From: CAVXDY01 sp963760715
Lineage (GTDB): Bacteria > Actinomycetota > Thermoleophilia > Miltoncostaeales > Miltoncostaeaceae
Direction of reading: 5' to 3'
Length of the DNA stretch: 64,000 nucleotides
Assembly: GCA_963760715.1 (NCBI GenBank)
Contig: CAVXDY010000003.1
Span: 434,001-498,000, forward strand
A program made the position numbers and the translations under genes. Shown here piece by piece: positions 8,555-16,532 of this stretch (the stretch's first letter is position 1; each line of letters starts with the position of its first letter). The notes beneath the pieces were generated by a model. It was not told where the DNA came from and searched no databases. It worked only from the letters and a program-made list of their open reading frames with translations.

Positions 8555-8583
8555 ACTATAGGTCAAATACATATGTAATGCAA
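8555..8583 (-). promoter_or_regulatory. padR promoter with palindromic operator in the spacer
   Basis: On the minus strand a weak -35 TTGCAT (8583-8578) is followed by 17 bases and a -10 TATAGT (8560-8555). The spacer contains the perfect palindrome TACATATGTA (8568-8577), which resembles the ATACAT/ATGTAT operators of PadR repressors. ATG 8547 comes seven bases after the -10. Binding would occlude RNA polymerase, so negative autoregulation is the simplest reading. Confidence 0.6.
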
Positions 8584-8617
8584 CGCACACCGGGGCCGCG
8601 ATACCCTCGGGCGTCCG

Positions 8618-9304
8618 ATGCTCTCCCAACCGGCAAGCTCGCTCACGGACCTGGCGCTGGGCCTGGTGACCCTGTGGCTGGCCGTCCGGCTGCAGGGCAT
8701 GCCGGGCGTCCACCGTTACTGGAAGCTCACGTTCTGGTGGGCCGGGGCCGCCGCCCTCGCGGGGGCCGTCCACCACGGGTTCGTGACCTACTCCGACCGC
8801 TGGTCCGGCCCGAGCTGGGCGGTCATCAGCACGATGGTCGTGGTGACGGTCTCCTACCTGCTGGCGGCCAGCGTGGAGGAGGTTCTGGGGCCCGGCCACG
8901 CCCGGGCGTTCTGGGTCCTGCGCTCTGTGGGGCTGGTCGCGTACGTCGCCCTGGCCGTCTCCGGGCACGCGGGGGTGGGCGCCATCCTCCTGTGCGAGGG
9001 CCTGACCATGCTGTGCGTGCTCGCCCTCTGGGGGAAGGCCGCGTACGACCGCAATCCGCTCGCGGGCCCGGTGATCCTGGCCATCGCAGCCAGCGGGGCC
9101 GCCGCCGGCGTGCGCGCGGCGCCGGCGGGCGTGGCCGGCCTCGTGAACCTCGACCCCACCTCCCTCTACCACCTGGCCCAGATCCCCGGGATGGTGCTCC
9201 TGTACGCCGCGGTGAGCGGCATGTGGGGGGCGCGCCGGGAGGCGCCCGCGCGCGCCGCGGGCCACCCCGCGACTCAGGATGAGGCGGTCGGCAGCCGACA
9301 GTGA
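8618..9304 (+). CDS. Multi-pass membrane protein (DUF6962-like)
   Basis: A 228-residue protein with about seven hydrophobic segments (from LALGLVTLWLAV to GMVLLYAAVSGMWG) and a polar Ala/Arg-rich tail. HHGFVTY near residue 50 and YHLAQIPGM near residue 190 place conserved-looking His residues at membrane edges. I associate this layout with DUF6962-type proteins, but only by impression. The stop overlaps the next ATG (TGATG), so it is translationally coupled to the UPF0104 protein. It is divergent from padR and may share its control region. Confidence 0.65.
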   Translation: MLSQPASSLTDLALGLVTLWLAVRLQGMPGVHRYWKLTFWWAGAAALAGAVHHGFVTYSDRWSGPSWAVISTMVVVTVSYLLAASVEEVLGPGHARAFWVLRSVGLVAYVALAVSGHAGVGAILLCEGLTMLCVLALWGKAAYDRNPLAGPVILAIAASGAAAGVRAAPAGVAGLVNLDPTSLYHLAQIPGMVLLYAAVSGMWGARREAPARAAGHPATQDEAVGSRQ

Positions 9305-10341
9305 TGACAGTCGTCCTTGCTGGGCGAGCTATCCTCCTCTTGGATGCCAGGTCGCTGATCACCTCCACCCTCATCCCACGTCGCGCCGTTCTCGTCGTCG
9401 TCGGCGCGGCCCTTGTCGCTCTCGCCGCATGGGGCGCGACGAAGGCAATCGACCCCGGAGCCCTGCGCGGAGCCTTCGCCGCGGTGAGCTGGGCCTGGGT
9501 CGCCGCCGCCGGCATCGCCTACGCGGCGGGACAGATCTGCTCGGGCCTCGTCTGGGGTGTCGGCCTGCGTGCCGGTGGCGTCGGCGGGGTCGGTCGACGC
9601 CATGTGATGAGCGCCTACTGGATCGGCCACGGCGCGGGCGAGCTGCTGCCCGCCCAGCTCGGCCAGGCTGTCCGCTACGCGGTGATCCGCCGTCACCCGG
9701 TCGCCGGAGCGGGCTGCGGCCTGCGGGTCGCCGGGAGCCTCGGCGCGTGCAAGGTGATCGACGGGCTCGTGACCTTCGTCGTGGCCGCGGTGGCGACGGT
9801 CGTCATCCCGCTGCCGGATGCCGCCTCGTTCCTGCGCTGGGTCGCGCTCGGGGCCCTGGTGGGTCTGGCCGGCGCGCTGCTCGTCGTGCGGCGCGTGCGG
9901 CCCGCGCAGATGGCGCGCTTCCTTCCCCGGCGCGCCCGGGGCCCGATGCTGGGGTTCTTCGAGGGGGCGTCCATGCTCGGCCGCGGCCGTCAGACGCTCG
10001 TCGCGATCGCCCTCCAGCTCGGCGCGGTCGCCGGCCGCGTCGTGAGTCTGGCCTTCCTGCTCCACGCCTTCGGGATGCCCGCCGCGGCCGCCCTGCTGGT
10101 GTTCGCCCTCCTGGTGATGTCGGGGCTGATCGCGATCTCGCCCGGCGGGGTCGGCGTGCGCGAGGCGGCCCTGGTGCCGGCCCTCGTGGCCACCTACGGA
10201 ATCGGCGCCAACACCGTGCTGGCGTTCAGCCTGGGAGTGCAGGCCACCGCTCTCGGGGTCTCCCTGACCGGGGCGGCGCTCGCGCTGCTCACCGCGCGGT
10301 TCTGGCCGCCCCGCCCGGTCGGGGCGGTCCGCACCGCCTGA
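9304..10341 (+). CDS. Lysylphosphatidylglycerol synthase-like transmembrane protein (UPF0104)
   Basis: A 345-residue polytopic membrane protein of the flippase-like UPF0104 group. It has about eight hydrophobic segments, GHGAGELLPAQLGQAVRY near residue 108, and the late ISPGGVGVREAALVP motif typical of the family. It lacks the soluble aminoacyl-transferase half of MprF, so it may move or flip a lipid rather than modify one. ATG 9304 overlaps the upstream stop; GTG 9301 is also possible. The first 28 residues before the first helix are unusually long, so a later start cannot be excluded. Confidence 0.75.
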   Translation: MTVVLAGRAILLLDARSLITSTLIPRRAVLVVVGAALVALAAWGATKAIDPGALRGAFAAVSWAWVAAAGIAYAAGQICSGLVWGVGLRAGGVGGVGRRHVMSAYWIGHGAGELLPAQLGQAVRYAVIRRHPVAGAGCGLRVAGSLGACKVIDGLVTFVVAAVATVVIPLPDAASFLRWVALGALVGLAGALLVVRRVRPAQMARFLPRRARGPMLGFFEGASMLGRGRQTLVAIALQLGAVAGRVVSLAFLLHAFGMPAAAALLVFALLVMSGLIAISPGGVGVREAALVPALVATYGIGANTVLAFSLGVQATALGVSLTGAALALLTARFWPPRPVGAVRTA

Positions 10342-10359
10342 GGACGGCGGCGAGCGCGC

Positions 10360-11028
10360 TCAGCCGGCGTCGCTCGAAAGCGTCTCCCCGCTCACCAGGA
10401 AGCGCACCCGCTGGCCGAGCTCGGCGGCGTTGTTGGCGATCCGCTCGATGTGGCGGGCCACGAGCACCGCGGCCGCGGTCCAGGCGCGCATGCCCGACTC
10501 GCTCGGGGCCTGGCTCACCGCTTGGAGCACGCGGTCCAGCATCGGGTTGACGCGGCGGGCGTCCCGCACCGCGCCCTCCCCGGCCTCGACGTCCTCCCGG
10601 GCGATGGCCTCGACGGCGCGGGAGAGCGCGTCCACGGCGCACCGGCTCATCGCCCCGATGAGGTCGCGCACGGTCTCGAGCCCCTCCGGGGGTGGCGGCA
10701 CCGAGCCGGCCAGCTTGGCGATGTCCACGGCGAGGTTCCCGACGCGCTCCAGCGCCACCGCGGCGATGAGCCCCACGTGCAGCAGCCGGAGGTCACCCGC
10801 GAAAGCCGGCCAGGTGCGGTGCAGCTCGAGGATGCGGCCCTCGAGCGCAGCGCTCCGCGTGTCAACCTCTCGGTCGGTGGCGATCACCGAATCGGCGACG
10901 CTCGGATCCGCCTCGTCCCACGCCGTGACCGCCCGCTCGACCTGCGACAGCACGACGGTCGCGAGCTCGGCGAGGCCTTCGTGCAGCGCCCCGAAGGCCC
11001 GGGCCGGGTCCGTCCGCGAGGGGGACAC
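10360..11028 (-). CDS. PhoU-like domain protein
   Basis: A 222-residue all-helical protein made of two PhoU-type three-helix bundles. The first contains DREVDTRSAALEGRILEL and LLHVGLIAAVALERVGNLA; the second contains VLVARHIERIANNAAELGQ. PhoU proteins bind metal clusters and restrain phosphate-uptake signalling. No pst or phoR genes are nearby. I start at GTG 11028, because the open frame upstream is Arg/Ser/Pro-rich shadow sequence overlapping the diguanylate cyclase. That start leaves ten bases after the cyclase stop, so the two are probably cotranscribed. Confidence 0.78.
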   Translation of the reverse strand: MSPSRTDPARAFGALHEGLAELATVVLSQVERAVTAWDEADPSVADSVIATDREVDTRSAALEGRILELHRTWPAFAGDLRLLHVGLIAAVALERVGNLAVDIAKLAGSVPPPPEGLETVRDLIGAMSRCAVDALSRAVEAIAREDVEAGEGAVRDARRVNPMLDRVLQAVSQAPSESGMRAWTAAAVLVARHIERIANNAAELGQRVRFLVSGETLSSDAG

Positions 11029-11038
11029 GCCCGACGAC

Positions 11039-12388
11039 CTACGCCACCGGGGGCGCCGGCGGAACCGCGGCCTCGGTGCGATCGCGGCCGTTGTTCTTGG
11101 CGCGGTAGAGGGCGGTGTCCGCGCGGCGGAAGAGGTCCGAGCCGTCCTCGTCGCCGGCCACGAGCTCGGCGACCCCGAACGACGCCGTGAGGCGCTCGAC
11201 CGGGCCGATCCGGGCCCGCGAGATCTCTGCCCGGAGGCGCTCGGCCCCGGCGGCCGCGCCGGCCACGCCGGTCTCGGGCATGAGCCAGGCGAACTCCTCC
11301 CCACCGACGCGGCCGGTCACGTCGATCGACCGCGCGCGGCCGCGGAGGCGCCCGGCGACCTCCCGCAGGACGTTGTCCCCCGTGCTGTGGCCGTGGGCGT
11401 CGTTGACGGCCTTGAAGTGGTCGAGGTCGATCACGGCCAGGCTCAGGGGGTGACCGTAGCGCTCCGCGCGGCGCGCCTCGTCCGCGAGCGCCTCGTGGAA
11501 GGCCCCGTGGTGGGCGAGGCCGGTGAGCGGGTCGGTGCTCGCCTGGCGCACCAGCAGCTCACGCGCCTCGGTGTTCGCGATCGCCACGCCCACCAGCTCC
11601 GCGAACCGCGCGATGCGCTCCTCGGCGTCGTCGCTCAGGGCGGTGCCCTCCATGCTCACCGCGCCCAGGGCCCCCCACAGCCGCCCCTCGACCCGGATCG
11701 GCGCGGCCACCGAGTACTGCCACGGCGCGGGCGGCCCGTGCCCGCCGGACGTCCGCCGGGGGTCGGCCCGGTGGGTGCGGCCCGTGGCGAACACGCGCGC
11801 CGTCGCCCCCTCGCCCTCCAGGGGCAGGAAGTCCGGCGTGGCCGCGATCAGCTCGGGGTCGATCGCCCACCTCCCCACGACGCGCGCCTGGTCGGCGCCC
11901 TCGAAGACCACGATGCCGGCGCCGTCCGCGTTCACCAGCCAGGCCATCTCCTCGGCCACGAGGCTCAGCAGCGCCTCGGGCTCCTCCCCGCGTCCCACGG
12001 CCTCGGCCACGCGGTGCAGCGCCGCGCGCTCGGTGTCCCAGCGCTTTGCCTCGGTGATGTCCTCGAGGGCCACCACGGTCGCCGGCTCGCCGGACACGGC
12101 CCTCAGCGTCGCGACCGCCCAGCGCACCTCACCGCCGGGACGGACCACCCGCACCTCCACGGTCCGGGCCGCCCCCGAGGCCGCGCCGGCCGTGAGACCC
12201 CGGTCGTCGTGGTGCAGCGGAGCGTCCCAGGGCCGGCCGGTGATCTCCGACCGTGCCCGGCCGACGATCTCGCACCAGGGCTCGTTGACCTCGATCACGG
12301 TCCCGCTCGCGTCGGCCACGGCCACGCCGCCCGGCACGCAGGCCATGATCGCCTCGATCTGTGCGCGCGCCGGGCGTCCGCCCGTCAT
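11039..12388 (-). CDS. PAS-GAF-GGDEF diguanylate cyclase
   Basis: A 449-residue cytosolic sensor enzyme predicted to make c-di-GMP from two GTP. It has a PAS domain (about 12-115, VPGGVAVADASGTVIEVN), a GAF domain (about 130-280) and a GGDEF domain (about 290-440). The active-site loop reads GGEEF, an accepted active variant. RSID, five residues before it, matches the RxxD inhibitory site, so product feedback is likely. The ATG overlaps the crotonase stop (ATGA), which fixes the start and suggests coupling. No membrane segment is seen; the ligands of PAS and GAF are unknown. Confidence 0.88.
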   Translation of the reverse strand: MTGGRPARAQIEAIMACVPGGVAVADASGTVIEVNEPWCEIVGRARSEITGRPWDAPLHHDDRGLTAGAASGAARTVEVRVVRPGGEVRWAVATLRAVSGEPATVVALEDITEAKRWDTERAALHRVAEAVGRGEEPEALLSLVAEEMAWLVNADGAGIVVFEGADQARVVGRWAIDPELIAATPDFLPLEGEGATARVFATGRTHRADPRRTSGGHGPPAPWQYSVAAPIRVEGRLWGALGAVSMEGTALSDDAEERIARFAELVGVAIANTEARELLVRQASTDPLTGLAHHGAFHEALADEARRAERYGHPLSLAVIDLDHFKAVNDAHGHSTGDNVLREVAGRLRGRARSIDVTGRVGGEEFAWLMPETGVAGAAAGAERLRAEISRARIGPVERLTASFGVAELVAGDEDGSDLFRRADTALYRAKNNGRDRTEAAVPPAPPVA

Positions 12389-13179
12389 ACGCGGTGTGAC
12401 CAGGTCGCCTCGCGCTTCTCCAGGAAGGCGGCGATGCCCTCCTGCGCGTCGTCGATCCCGGCGTTCCGGCACATCACCCCGCTGGCGTGGCGGTAGGCCT
12501 CCTCGAGCGGGAGGTCGAGGTTCTCGCCGAAGGCGCGCTTGCCGATCGCCACCGTGGCCCGGCTGGCGGTGGCCACCCGGCCCGCGAGGGCGGCGGCCTC
12601 GTCGTCGAGGCGGTCGGCCGGCACGACCCGGTTCACGAGGCCCCAGTCGAGCGCCGTCGCGGCGTCGATCGGGTCGCCCGTCAGGAGCATCCCCATGGCC
12701 CGCTTGCGCCCCACGGCGCGGGCCACCTCGACCATGGGCGTGGTGCAGAAGAGCCCCGTCTTGACGCCGGGGGTCGCGAAGCGCGCGCCCTCGGCCGCCA
12801 CCGCGAGGTCACAGGCCGCCACGAGCTGACAGCCCGCGGCCGTCGCGAGGCCCTGCACCCGAGCCACCACCGGCACGGGCAGCCGGTGGATCGTCAGCAT
12901 CAGCTCCGCGCACGCCGCGAAGATGCGCTCGTGCACGGCCGCGTCGCGCGTCGCGAGCTCGCGCAGGTCGTGCCCGGCGCTGAAGACGGTGCCCTGCGCC
13001 CCGAGCACCACCGCGCGCACCGACTCGTCCTCCCCGGCCGCGAGCAGAGCCTCCTGGAGGGCGGTCATGGTGGCCGTCGAGAGCGGGTTCCGCCGCTCGG
13101 GGCGGCTGAGCACGATGGTCTGGATGGGCCCATCACGCTCCACGATCACCGGGCGATCGGTCATGACGGCGTCGGACAT
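12385..13179 (-). CDS. Enoyl-CoA hydratase/isomerase family protein (ECHDC3-like)
   Basis: A 264-residue crotonase-fold protein. The oxyanion-hole segments SAGHDLRE (about 65) and GLATAAGCQL (about 110) and the CoA-binding fold are present. The two glutamates that catalyse hydration in classical enoyl-CoA hydratase are replaced: Gln in AAGCQL and Gly in FATPGVKTG. This is the pattern of ECHDC3-like members, so I would not assign crotonyl-CoA hydration. ATG 13179 has GAGGAG five bases upstream. It starts a minus-strand unit running into the diguanylate cyclase and PhoU genes. Confidence 0.85.
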   Translation of the reverse strand: MSDAVMTDRPVIVERDGPIQTIVLSRPERRNPLSTATMTALQEALLAAGEDESVRAVVLGAQGTVFSAGHDLRELATRDAAVHERIFAACAELMLTIHRLPVPVVARVQGLATAAGCQLVAACDLAVAAEGARFATPGVKTGLFCTTPMVEVARAVGRKRAMGMLLTGDPIDAATALDWGLVNRVVPADRLDDEAAALAGRVATASRATVAIGKRAFGENLDLPLEEAYRHASGVMCRNAGIDDAQEGIAAFLEKREATWSHRV

Positions 13180-13232
13180 CCCTGCTCCTCGAGGCGGTGG
13201 GTGTCAGCCTATTCGACCGCTAGCGTGGAGAC

Positions 13233-14118
13233 ATGGAGGTCCACCTGATCGATGGCACCTACGAGCTCTTCCGCCACCATTCGGTGCTCCCCAGCGAGGT
13301 TGCGGCGAACTCCCGGGGGGCCGCGACCCGGGGCGTGACGCGCTCCGTGCTCGACCTGCTGGCGGCGGGCGCGACGCACGTCGGCGTGGCGACCGACACG
13401 GTGATCGAGTCGTTCCGCAACGACCTCTGGCCGGGGTACAAGACCGGCGCCGGCGTCAACCCGGCCCTGCTCGACCAGTTCCCGCTCGTCGAGCGCGCCC
13501 TGGAGGCGCTCGGCCTGACGGTGTGGCCCATGCGCGAGGTGGAGGCCGACGACGCCCTGGCCACCGCCGCCGCGCGCGCCGCGGCGGACCCCCGGGTCAC
13601 CCGCGTGCTGGTGTGCACGCCCGACAAGGACCTGGCCCAGTGCGTGGGCGGCGTCGTGGTCCAGCTCGACCGCCGTGCCGGCACCGTGCGCGACGCGGCC
13701 GGCGTGCGCGAGAAGTTCGGGGTCGGGCCGGAGTCGATCCCCGACTACCTCGGTCTGGTGGGCGACTCCGCCGACGGCTTCCCGGGCCTCCCGGGATGGG
13801 GTGCGAAGAGCGCGGCCGCCCTCCTGGCGCGCTACGTCCACCTCGAGGAGATCCCCGGCGACGAGGCGCAGTGGGACGTGACGGTGCGCGGAGCGGCACG
13901 CCTGGCGGCGACGCTGCGCGCGGGCCGTGAGGCGGCTGAGCACTTCCGGATGCTCGCCACCCTGCGCGTGGATGTGCCGGGAGTGCTGGAGGACCGCGTC
14001 GAACGCCCTCGCCTGGCGCGGCCCCACCGACGCCCTCGAGAGCGTGTGCGAGGAGATCGGCGCGCCCGAGCTCCCCGCGCGCGCCCGGGCGCTGGCCACG
14101 GAGCGTGCCGCCGATTGA
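13233..14118 (+). CDS. 5'-3' exonuclease family protein, apparent frameshift near 13994
   Basis: PIN/FEN-like nuclease related to the 5'-3' exonuclease domain of DNA polymerase I. Visible are LIDGTYELFRHH at the start, acidic EVEADDALATA (about 105), TPDKDLAQCV and the helix-hairpin-helix region GDSADGFPGLPGWGAKSAAA (about 185). After VDVPGVLED the open frame becomes Arg/Pro-rich. The other frame continues NALAWRGPTDALESVCEEIG to a stop at 14118, which fits the family ending. Dropping one C near 13994 joins them, and the span is one base over a multiple of three. ATG 13233 follows TAGCGT by six bases. Confidence 0.75.
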
Positions 14119-14250
14119 CACGTCCAGCGCCTCGCCGACGACCCGGCCGACCGTGCCGAGCGGCGCGCCGCGATGGCGGACATGGAGGCGCTCTCCTCCG
14201 ACTGGCCCGAATGACCCGGGGCGACGTCCAGATCGTGCTCGACCTCTGGT
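14119..14250 (+). pseudogene. Remnant of a MazEF-like toxin-antitoxin pair
   Basis: After the exonuclease stop the same frame gives 31 codons beginning HVQRLADDPADRAERRAA and ending ALSSDWPE, then TGA at 14212-14214. This resembles the acidic C-terminal tail of type II antitoxins. ATG 14211 overlaps that stop as ATGA and opens MTRGDVQIVLDL, like the first residues of MazF/PemK toxins (MTRGDVW...). It is cut off by the end of typA at 14254. Both pieces have the expected order, overlap and style but are too short to work. Confidence 0.4.
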
Positions 14251-14253
14251 GTC

Positions 14254-16092
14254 CTAGCGGGAGGCCGCCGCGGTCGCGGCTCGCCGGGCGCGCTTGGTGC
14301 GCGCGGTGCCCGCCAGCTCCACCTTGCGCAGGCGCACGGCGCCGGGGGTGACCTCCACGCACTCGTCGTCGCGCACGAACTCCAGCGCCTGGTCCAGCGA
14401 CAGCCGGCGGTGCGGGACCAGCCGCACCAGCTCGTCCGAGGTGGAGGAGCGCATGTTGGTGAGCTTCTTCTCCTTGGTGGGGTTGACGTCGAGGTCGTCG
14501 CCCCGGCTGTTCTCCCCCACGATCACGCCCTCGTAGACCTGCTCCCCCGGACCCACGAACAGGGTCCCGCGCTCCTGGAGCGAGAAGAGGGCGAAGGCCA
14601 CGGTCACGCCCGCCCGGTCGGACACCAGGCTGCCGCGCGGACGGCTGCGGATCTCGCCCATCCACGGCTCCCAGCGGTCGAACACGTGGTGGAGCAGGCC
14701 GGTGCCGCGGGTCTCGGTGAGGAACTCGGTGCGGAAGCCCACCAGCCCCCGCGCCGGGACGACGTATTCCATCCGCGCCCAGCCGGTGCCGTGGTTGACG
14801 ATCTGCTCCAGCCGGCCGCGCCGCAGGGCCAGGAGCTGGGTGACCACCCCGAGGAACTCCTCGGGCACGTCGATCGACGCCCGCTCGAGCGGCTCGCAGA
14901 GGACGCCGTCGATGCGCCGGGTGAGCACCTGGGGCTTGCCGACGGTCAGCTCGAAGCCCTCGCGACGCATGGTCTCCACCAGGATGGCGAGCTGGAGCTC
15001 GCCCCGGCCCTGGACCTCCCAGGCGTCGGGACGCTCGGTGGGCAGCACGCGCAGGGACACGTTCCCGACCAGCTCCTGGTCGAGGCGGTCCTTGACCTGG
15101 CGGGCCGTGAGCCGGCTGCCGTCGCGCCCGGAGAGCGGCGAGGTGTTGATGCCGATGGTGAGCGACAGGCTCGGCTCGTCCACCGAGATCACCGGCAGGG
15201 GGCGGGGGTCGTCGGGATCGGCGAGCGTCTCGCCGATGGTCACGTCCGGGAGGCCGGCGACCGCGACGATCTCGCCGGCGCCCGCCGACTCGGCCGGCAC
15301 CCGGTCGAGGGCCTCGGTGACGTACAGCTCGCTCACCCGCGCCGGCACCACCGACCCGTCGGCCCGGCACCAGGCCACGAGCTGGCCGGCGACGATCTCG
15401 CCCTCGTGCACCCGGCAGATGGCGAGGCGGCCGACGTAGCTGGAGGCGGCCAGGTTGGTCACGAGCGCCTGCAGCGGCGCGCCCTCGGTGACCGTGGGCG
15501 CCGGGACGTGCGCCCGCAGCACGTCGAAGAGCGGCTCCAGGTCCTCGCCCTCCTCGGCCGGGTCGAGCGACGCGCGGCCGGCGCGGGCGTTGCAGTAGAC
15601 GATCGGGAAGTCGATCTGGCTCTCGTCCGCGTCGAGGTCCAGGAAGAGCTCGTAGATCTCGTCCAGCACCTCCGCCACCCGGGCGTCCGGGCGGTCGACC
15701 TTGTTGACCACCAGCACCACCGGCAGGCGGGCGGCCAGGGCCTTGCGCAGGACGAAGCGGGTCTGCGGGAGCGGCCCCTCGGAGGCGTCCACCAGGAGCA
15801 GCACGCCGTCGACCATGTGGAGGGCCCGCTCCACCTCGCCGCCGAAGTCGGCGTGGCCGGGCGTGTCGACGATGTTGATCTTGATCCCGCCGTGCCGGAC
15901 GGCCGTGTTCTTGGCGAGGATCGTGATGCCCTTCTCACGCTCCAGGTCCATCGAGTCCATCACGCGCTCGGCCACGTTCTCGTTGGCGCGGAAGGCGCCG
16001 GACTGCCAGAGCATGGCGTCGACCAGGGTCGTCTTCCCATGATCGACGTGGGCCACGATGGCCACGTTCCGGATGTCCTCGCGAGCAGGCAC
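14254..16092 (-). CDS. typA: Translational GTPase TypA/BipA
   Basis: A 612-residue ribosome-binding GTPase of full length. The G motifs are AHVDHGKT (about 14-21), DTPGHAD (about 74) and NKVD (about 128), with EREKGITI as the switch I region. The EF-G-like domain III-V part has GRGELQLAILVETMRREG (about 360). TypA takes part in ribosome assembly and stress adaptation. GTG 16092 lies eight bases after TAACAT, so it may be leaderless. The C-terminal tail is Lys/Arg/Ala-rich. The 3' end abuts the toxin-antitoxin remnant. Confidence 0.96.
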   Translation of the reverse strand: MPAREDIRNVAIVAHVDHGKTTLVDAMLWQSGAFRANENVAERVMDSMDLEREKGITILAKNTAVRHGGIKINIVDTPGHADFGGEVERALHMVDGVLLLVDASEGPLPQTRFVLRKALAARLPVVLVVNKVDRPDARVAEVLDEIYELFLDLDADESQIDFPIVYCNARAGRASLDPAEEGEDLEPLFDVLRAHVPAPTVTEGAPLQALVTNLAASSYVGRLAICRVHEGEIVAGQLVAWCRADGSVVPARVSELYVTEALDRVPAESAGAGEIVAVAGLPDVTIGETLADPDDPRPLPVISVDEPSLSLTIGINTSPLSGRDGSRLTARQVKDRLDQELVGNVSLRVLPTERPDAWEVQGRGELQLAILVETMRREGFELTVGKPQVLTRRIDGVLCEPLERASIDVPEEFLGVVTQLLALRRGRLEQIVNHGTGWARMEYVVPARGLVGFRTEFLTETRGTGLLHHVFDRWEPWMGEIRSRPRGSLVSDRAGVTVAFALFSLQERGTLFVGPGEQVYEGVIVGENSRGDDLDVNPTKEKKLTNMRSSTSDELVRLVPHRRLSLDQALEFVRDDECVEVTPGAVRLRKVELAGTARTKRARRAATAAASR

Positions 16093-16128
16093 GAGGGGGG
16101 ATGTTAGGGCAGGCCGCGCGAAGGACGG

Positions 16129-16422
16129 CTACACGGCCCGGCGCTGCTCCTCGCTCACCGGCATGAGGCGCCCGGCGCGCTCGTCCACGCGGCCGCTCGC
16201 GATGAGCAGGCCGAGCGCCGTCTCCACGGGCCGCGCGGGCAGCTCGGAGGGCGTCGTCGCCAGGCGCTCGGCGAGCGCGGCCGGCAGCGCGCGCACGGGA
16301 ATGCCGCCGGGGGCGCCGGCCAGGCAGGCGAGGATCTCCTCGGCCAGGGCGGCGGGCTCGAGCGCGGCGGCGCCCACCGCCTTCAGGTGGCGCGAGCCGT
16401 TCGCTCCTCGGGATCCCTCCAT
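16129..16422 (-). CDS. Hypothetical protein, possibly winged-helix-like
   Basis: A 97-residue soluble protein of unknown function. The pattern ILACLAGAPGGIPVRALPAA, then LAERLATTPSELPARPVETA and GLLIASGRVDERAGRL resembles a small winged helix-turn-helix domain (two helices, then a short beta wing). I would not assign DNA binding on this basis alone. ATG 16422 has GGAGG six bases upstream. It lies upstream of typA on the same strand with a 36-base gap, so cotranscription is possible. Confidence 0.5.
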   Translation of the reverse strand: MEGSRGANGSRHLKAVGAAALEPAALAEEILACLAGAPGGIPVRALPAALAERLATTPSELPARPVETALGLLIASGRVDERAGRLMPVSEEQRRAV

Positions 16423-16532
16423 GGCATGCCTCCGTCTGACGGGCCGGTAACGATGCTACCGCGCGGGGTGGACGAACACATGTTCGCCATGCTCCGCCCG
16501 CCTCCTCCCGGGCGGAGACCCGATGTATGCGA

